From: Hungatella sp.
Lineage (GTDB): Bacteria > Bacillota > Clostridia > Lachnospirales > Lachnospiraceae
NCBI GenBank assembly: GCA_022796015.1
Contig: JAAWHU010000009.1
Coordinates: forward strand, 1 to 64,000
Direction: 5' to 3'
Length of the DNA: 64,000 bases
Below the pieces are notes generated by a model. It was given only the letters and a program-made list of their open reading frames with translations, did no database searches and was not told where the DNA came from. Both the position numbers and the translations under genes were made by a program. Shown here piece after piece: positions 60,187 to 64,000 of this stretch. Positions within the stretch are counted from its first letter, which is position 1. Each line of letters opens with the position of its first letter.

Positions 60187-61229
60187 GGGAAATTAAGTCG
60201 GCGGTCATCGGTTGCGGGCTGATCTCCAAGAATCATCTGAAGGCCTTAAGGAACGTGGAGGGCGCCAGGTGCGGGGCTGTCTGTGATATTGTAAGGGAAA
60301 AGGCAGCGGCAGCGGCAGGGGCATACTCAGAAAACGGAGAGATCCAGATCTATGAGGATTATCATGAGCTCTTAAGGGATGGGGATATTGAGGTGGTACA
60401 TATCTGTACGCCTCATCATCTCCACGCAGACATGGCGGTGGAGGCCCTTCTTAGGGGCAAGCATGTGCTGTGCGAGAAGCCTATGGCCCTCACCGCAGAC
60501 GATGCAAAGAGAATGATCAAGGCCAGGGACGAGTCGGGAAAATGTCTCGGCATCTGTTTTCAGAACCGGTACAACGAGTCTTCCAGGTACATGAGGGAGC
60601 TTCTTGAAAGCGGAGAACTGGGAAAAGTCCTTGGAGGCCGGGGACAGGTGACTTGGGACAGGAAGCCGGAGTATTATACCACATCTCCATGGCGCGGACG
60701 CTGGGCCACGGAGGGCGGCGGAGTGCTGATCAATCAGGCCATCCACACCTTTGATTTGCTGCAGTGGCTGACCGGGCCGGTGAAGTGTGTGGAGGCCGGC
60801 ATAGGCACCAGGCGTCTGAAGGAGGCCATCGAGGTGGAGGACACCGTTGATATTCTCATGACAGGCATGGAGGGACAGAGGATCTTGTTCTATGCTTCCA
60901 ACTGCTATGTGAAAAATGCGCCGGTGGAGCTGGAGATCATCTGCGAGAAGGGCAGTGTGAAAATGGTGGGAAACCTGGTGGTTACGGAGCGGGACGGTAA
61001 GACTGTCTCCAAGGATTATTCTTCAGGCCAGGTTCTGGGAAAGGACTACTGGGGCAGCGGCCACGGGTTTTTGATTGATGATTTCTACCGGTGTATCCGG
61101 GAGGGAAGAGACTTTCCCGTAAGCGGTGAGGAGGCTGTGGTCAGCGTCAGGCTGTTGGAGGCTGTGTACCGTTCCGCCAAGGAGGGCACCGCAGTTTCTC
61201 TGCTGCAGGAGTCCTGCCCCGGACTTTAA
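60183..61229 (+). CDS. Gfo/Idh/MocA-family oxidoreductase (third of three)
   Basis: 348 residues. Rossmann motif SAVIGCGLISKNHLKAL, CTPHHLHADMAVEALLRGKHVLCEKPMAL and the C-terminal GGVLINQAIHTFDLLQWLTGP with its catalytic-type histidine. The ATG overlaps the AraC stop (ATGA). It differs enough from the other two to suggest another substrate or step in the same pathway. Confidence 0.93.
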   Translation: MREIKSAVIGCGLISKNHLKALRNVEGARCGAVCDIVREKAAAAAGAYSENGEIQIYEDYHELLRDGDIEVVHICTPHHLHADMAVEALLRGKHVLCEKPMALTADDAKRMIKARDESGKCLGICFQNRYNESSRYMRELLESGELGKVLGGRGQVTWDRKPEYYTTSPWRGRWATEGGGVLINQAIHTFDLLQWLTGPVKCVEAGIGTRRLKEAIEVEDTVDILMTGMEGQRILFYASNCYVKNAPVELEIICEKGSVKMVGNLVVTERDGKTVSKDYSSGQVLGKDYWGSGHGFLIDDFYRCIREGRDFPVSGEEAVVSVRLLEAVYRSAKEGTAVSLLQESCPGL

Positions 61230-61286
61230 AAAGGGGCGGAGGTCATGGGCAGGATCCATGAAGGTTTAGGAAAGGAAGGTTCGTTT

Positions 61287-62249
61287 ATGAGGAAGGCCAA
61301 AGGGCAAAGCCAGGGTGTGATGATTAATGGCAGAAGGCTGTCGTTTGGGGAGCGTGTGGCAAGGGATTTCCACCACAACTGGATGCTGTATCTGATGCTG
61401 CTTCCCATTGTTGTGTATTATTTGATTTTTAAGTTCGGTCCCATGTTCGGACTGAGCATTGCGTTTATGGATTATAAGCCTGCCAAGGGGTTTTTGAACA
61501 GCAGCTGGGTAGGGTTTAAGCATTTTAAGAATTTCTTTTCGGATTATTATTTTGGGCGGCTTTTGAGGAACACCATAAGAATCAGCGTGTTTTCTCTTCT
61601 GACCTTCCCGGCGCCTATTATCTTGGCTCTTTTGCTCAACGAGCTTCGGAGCAAATGGTTTTCCAAGTGGGCCCAGACCATTACTTATATTCCTCACTTT
61701 ATTTCCACGGTGGTAATCTGCGGTATTATTGTGAAGCTGACCAACAGCACCGGTGGGATTACGGCTATTCTTCATAACCTGTTCGGCATGGAGAAGGAGA
61801 CTCTTTTGAATCACACAGAGTATTTTCTTCCTATCTATATTCTGTCGGATTTGTGGCAGACCATCGGGTGGAACTCCATCATCTATCTGTCGGCCCTGGC
61901 AGGAATTGACCAGGAGCTTTATGACGCGGCCAAGGTGGATGGAGCGGGACGGTTTATGCAGGTGATCTACATTACCATCCCCTGCCTCATGCCAACCATT
62001 ATTATTATGCTGATTTTGAAAATGGGCAAGATCTTTGATGTAGGGTATGAGAAGATCATGCTTTTGTACAACCCGGCCATCTATGGCTCGGCGGATGTGA
62101 TTAATACTTATGTGTACCGGAAGGGTCTGATTGATGCTCAGTACAGCTACAGTGCGGCAGTTGGCCTGTTTAACTGTGTAGTCAGCTTTACGTTGGTTAC
62201 GATTACCAATAAGCTGAGCAAAAAGGCCAGCGGCAGCGGTCTGTGGTAA
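61287..62249 (+). CDS. ABC transporter permease, LplB type
   Basis: About 320 residues with six membrane spans. The N-terminal NWMLYLMLLPIVVYYLIFKFGPMFGLSIAFMDYKP is typical of LplB. The EAA-like loop is ELYDAAKVDGAGRFMQVIYITIPCLMP. ATG 61287 has AAGGAAGG at good spacing; ATG 61245 is an in-frame alternative with GGAGG placed very close. It pairs with the next permease and with the lipoprotein at 52111. Confidence 0.92.
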   Translation: MRKAKGQSQGVMINGRRLSFGERVARDFHHNWMLYLMLLPIVVYYLIFKFGPMFGLSIAFMDYKPAKGFLNSSWVGFKHFKNFFSDYYFGRLLRNTIRISVFSLLTFPAPIILALLLNELRSKWFSKWAQTITYIPHFISTVVICGIIVKLTNSTGGITAILHNLFGMEKETLLNHTEYFLPIYILSDLWQTIGWNSIIYLSALAGIDQELYDAAKVDGAGRFMQVIYITIPCLMPTIIIMLILKMGKIFDVGYEKIMLLYNPAIYGSADVINTYVYRKGLIDAQYSYSAAVGLFNCVVSFTLVTITNKLSKKASGSGLW

Positions 62250-62263
62250 AGGAGGCGCGGCTT

Positions 62264-63172
62264 ATGAGTGCAAAGGGTTCTGTAGTTGTAAAACATAAAA
62301 TGAAACAGAGTCTGGGGAGCAGGATCTTTGATGTGTGCAATGTAATTTTCATGCTGTCTCTGATCTTAGTGATTTTGATTCCTCTGATTCATGTGGTGTC
62401 GGCTTCTTTCAGCAATCCGTCTTCTTATGTGCGTCATGAGGGGCTCATGCTGCATCCGGTGGATTTCAGCTTAGAGGCCTACAAGGCGGTGGCCAAGAAC
62501 AAGAATATTATTACAGGCTATATGAACACCATTTTTATCGTGGTGGTGGGAACTGTTATCAGTATTATTTTCACGTTGATTGCGGCTTACTGTCTGTCCC
62601 GGAAAAATGTGATGTGGAGCAATATTCTCATGATCGGGATTGTGTTCAGCATGTATTTCAGCGGCGGCATGATTCCCTTCTATCTGGTGGTAAAGAGTGT
62701 AGGGCTCAACAATTCTATCTGGGCTCTCATCATTCCTTCGGCCATCAGTACCTATAATCTGATTATTATGAGGACTGCCATGGTGTCGGTGCCAGACAGC
62801 CTGGAGGAGTCGGCCAAGCTTGATGGGGCCAATCACTGGACTATTCTGTGGAAGATCATGGTGCCCCTGGTGAAGCCTACCATCGCAGTAATTTGCCTGT
62901 ATTATGCGGTATCCAACTGGAACGCATGGTTCAATGCCATGCTGTTTATCCGGGACAAGGCCGGGTACCCTCTGCAGCTGGTGCTGCGGGAAATTCTCCT
63001 TCAGAATGACACTTCGGCCATGACAGCCGGTTCCGGCGCCGATGATTACCTGATCAGTGAGACCATTCAGTTTGCTACCATTGTGGTGGCTACGCTGCCT
63101 ATTCTGACTATTTATCCCTTTATCCAGAAGTATTTTGTGAAGGGCGTGATGATCGGGGCAGTGAAGGGATAG
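62264..63172 (+). CDS. ABC transporter permease, LplC/YtcP type
   Basis: About 302 residues with six membrane spans. SASFSNPSSYV near the N-terminus, the EAA loop EESAKLDGANHWTILWKIMVPLVKP and the ending YPFIQKYFVKGVMIGAVKG are typical of this CUT1 subfamily. ATG 62264 follows AAAGGAGG. No ATPase gene is found in this locus. Confidence 0.93.
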   Translation: MSAKGSVVVKHKMKQSLGSRIFDVCNVIFMLSLILVILIPLIHVVSASFSNPSSYVRHEGLMLHPVDFSLEAYKAVAKNKNIITGYMNTIFIVVVGTVISIIFTLIAAYCLSRKNVMWSNILMIGIVFSMYFSGGMIPFYLVVKSVGLNNSIWALIIPSAISTYNLIIMRTAMVSVPDSLEESAKLDGANHWTILWKIMVPLVKPTIAVICLYYAVSNWNAWFNAMLFIRDKAGYPLQLVLREILLQNDTSAMTAGSGADDYLISETIQFATIVVATLPILTIYPFIQKYFVKGVMIGAVKG

Positions 63173-63218
63173 AGATTCCATATGGTGTTGAAATCGTTTG
63201 AGTGAGGTGATATGGTAT

Positions 63219-64000
63219 ATGAGAGTGAAATATGACGAGATGTGCCGGGAGTTTGAGAGAGTCCTGGTAAAAAGAGGGTTTACAGAGGAGAGGGCGCGGC
63301 TTTCGGCAAAGCTGTATGCAGATGCCAGCAGGGACGGAGTGTATACTCATGGGCTTAACCGGTTTCCAAAGTTTATAGCCAGCATTGACAAAGGGTGTGT
63401 GGATATTCAGGCGGAGCCGGTGCTGGTGCAGTCCCTTGGATTTTTTGAGAGGTATGACGGGCAGAAGGGGCCTGGGAATCTCAATGCATATGCCTGTATG
63501 AAGAGGACGATTGAGCTGGCGAAGGAACATGCCATAGGTTGCGTGGCCCTTAGGAATACCAACCACTGGATGAGGCCTGGGAATTACGGGCTTATGGCGG
63601 CAAAGGAGAACTGCATCGGCATCCTGTGGACCAACACGGTTCCCAATATGCCGCCATGGGGCGGAAGGGATGCCAAGCTGGGCAACAATCCGGTGGTATT
63701 TGCCATTCCTAACGGAGATATGCCGGTGCTGGTGGATGTGGCCATGTCCATGTTCTCCTACGGGAAGCTGGAGAGTTATGCCAGATCGGGGCAGGAGCTG
63801 CCGGTGGACGGCGGATTTAACGAGGATCAGCAGATTACCAGGAATGCGGCGGAGATTCTTAAGACCCATCAGTGTATTCCCATAGGGTACTGGAAGGGAT
63901 CCGGGCTGTCCCTGGCTTTGGACTTAATCGGGGCCACTCTGGCGGGAGGACGGACTTCCCGCATGGTGGGAGAACTGCCGGTGGAGACCGAGCTTTCCCA
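63219..64000 (+). CDS. Ldh2/YiaK-type oxidoreductase (2,3-diketo-L-gulonate reductase-like), 3' end missing
   Basis: The frame opens at ATG 63219 after GAGGTGA and runs off the window end at about 260 residues. GVYTHGLNRFPKFI with the catalytic-type histidine, VALRNTNHWMRPGNYG, WTNTVPNMPPWGGRDAKLGNNP, MSMFSYGKLE and LPVDGGF closely follow E. coli YiaK (DlgD), which reduces 2,3-diketo-L-gulonate with NADH. Malate or L-lactate dehydrogenases of the same family are less similar. It suggests that acidic or keto sugars are handled by this locus. Confidence 0.87.
   Translation, partial: MRVKYDEMCREFERVLVKRGFTEERARLSAKLYADASRDGVYTHGLNRFPKFIASIDKGCVDIQAEPVLVQSLGFFERYDGQKGPGNLNAYACMKRTIELAKEHAIGCVALRNTNHWMRPGNYGLMAAKENCIGILWTNTVPNMPPWGGRDAKLGNNPVVFAIPNGDMPVLVDVAMSMFSYGKLESYARSGQELPVDGGFNEDQQITRNAAEILKTHQCIPIGYWKGSGLSLALDLIGATLAGGRTSRMVGELPVETELS

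Noticed and set aside
1..64000. CRISPR arrays, tRNA genes, prophage or integrase genes
   Set aside because: Looked for regularly spaced repeats, cloverleaf sequences and phage-type proteins throughout and saw none.

Overview
The window reads as chromosomal DNA of a spore-forming, anaerobic, Gram-positive member of the Lachnospiraceae (Clostridium cluster XIVa type). No gene here identifies a species. The inference rests on a sporulation sigma factor (SigK), CodY, a comM-dprA-topA-codY run, a pyrBI pair, a PurO-type IMP cyclohydrolase under a ZTP riboswitch, Bacillus-type SOS boxes, strong AAGGAGG ribosome binding sites and frequent TTG/GTG starts. Genes are tightly packed and almost all on the + strand.

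Layout. (1) 1-3053: tRNA methyltransferase TrmK (cut by the window edge), a Nif3-like protein and a large nucleoside kinase. (2) 3055-11289: a sugar-sensing block (anchored binding protein, histidine kinase, response regulator, second binding protein) followed by a mannose-family PTS (EIIA, EIIB, EIIC, EIID), a HAD phosphatase and an HPr-like protein that has lost both phosphorylation sites. The EIID gene is broken by an in-frame TAA directly followed by ATG. (3) 11346-17158: RNase P RNA, pyrBI on the minus strand, and a MacB-like ABC system with a large surface protein. (4) 17171-19468: a small palindromic MITE-like element, then a ZTP riboswitch driving purO and a stand-alone AICAR transformylase. 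(5) 19527-24571: a DeoR regulator and a cytoplasmic sulfatase, HAD, TIM-barrel and BadF-type kinase operon. (6) 24658-25287: sigK. (7) 25457-35077: an ABC sugar importer with its own ATPase, YesL, a phosphodiesterase, a 1-phosphofructokinase-type kinase, a sorbose-1-phosphate reductase-like dehydrogenase and a second DeoR regulator. Two promoters here carry the same operator. (8) 35125-37717: a LysR regulator divergent from L-tartrate dehydratase ttdAB. (9) 37796-41095: a RAT-controlled PTS set (BglG-type antiterminator, EIIA-Glc, HPr variant, EIICB). (10) 41292-50492: galE, an SOS-boxed radical-SAM DNA-repair pair, comM-dprA-topA and codY. (11) 50811-64000: a carbohydrate locus with a binding lipoprotein, a heparinase II/III-fold lyase, three Gfo/Idh/MocA oxidoreductases, a TIM-barrel isomerase, a membrane AraC sensor-regulator, two permeases and a diketogulonate-reductase-like enzyme cut by the window end.

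The common theme is sugar import and catabolism under many local regulators: a two-component system, two DeoR proteins, an antiterminator, an AraC sensor and a LysR protein. These are set among conserved housekeeping genes for purine, pyrimidine, DNA repair and topology functions. The most interesting signals are the paired SOS boxes in front of the uncharacterised radical-SAM/DUF4130 pair, the stop-start split of EIID, the two HPr variants, the DeoR operator shared across loci, and a candidate structured RNA leader in front of comM. No CRISPR array, tRNA or prophage was seen. All alignments and structures below were made by eye.
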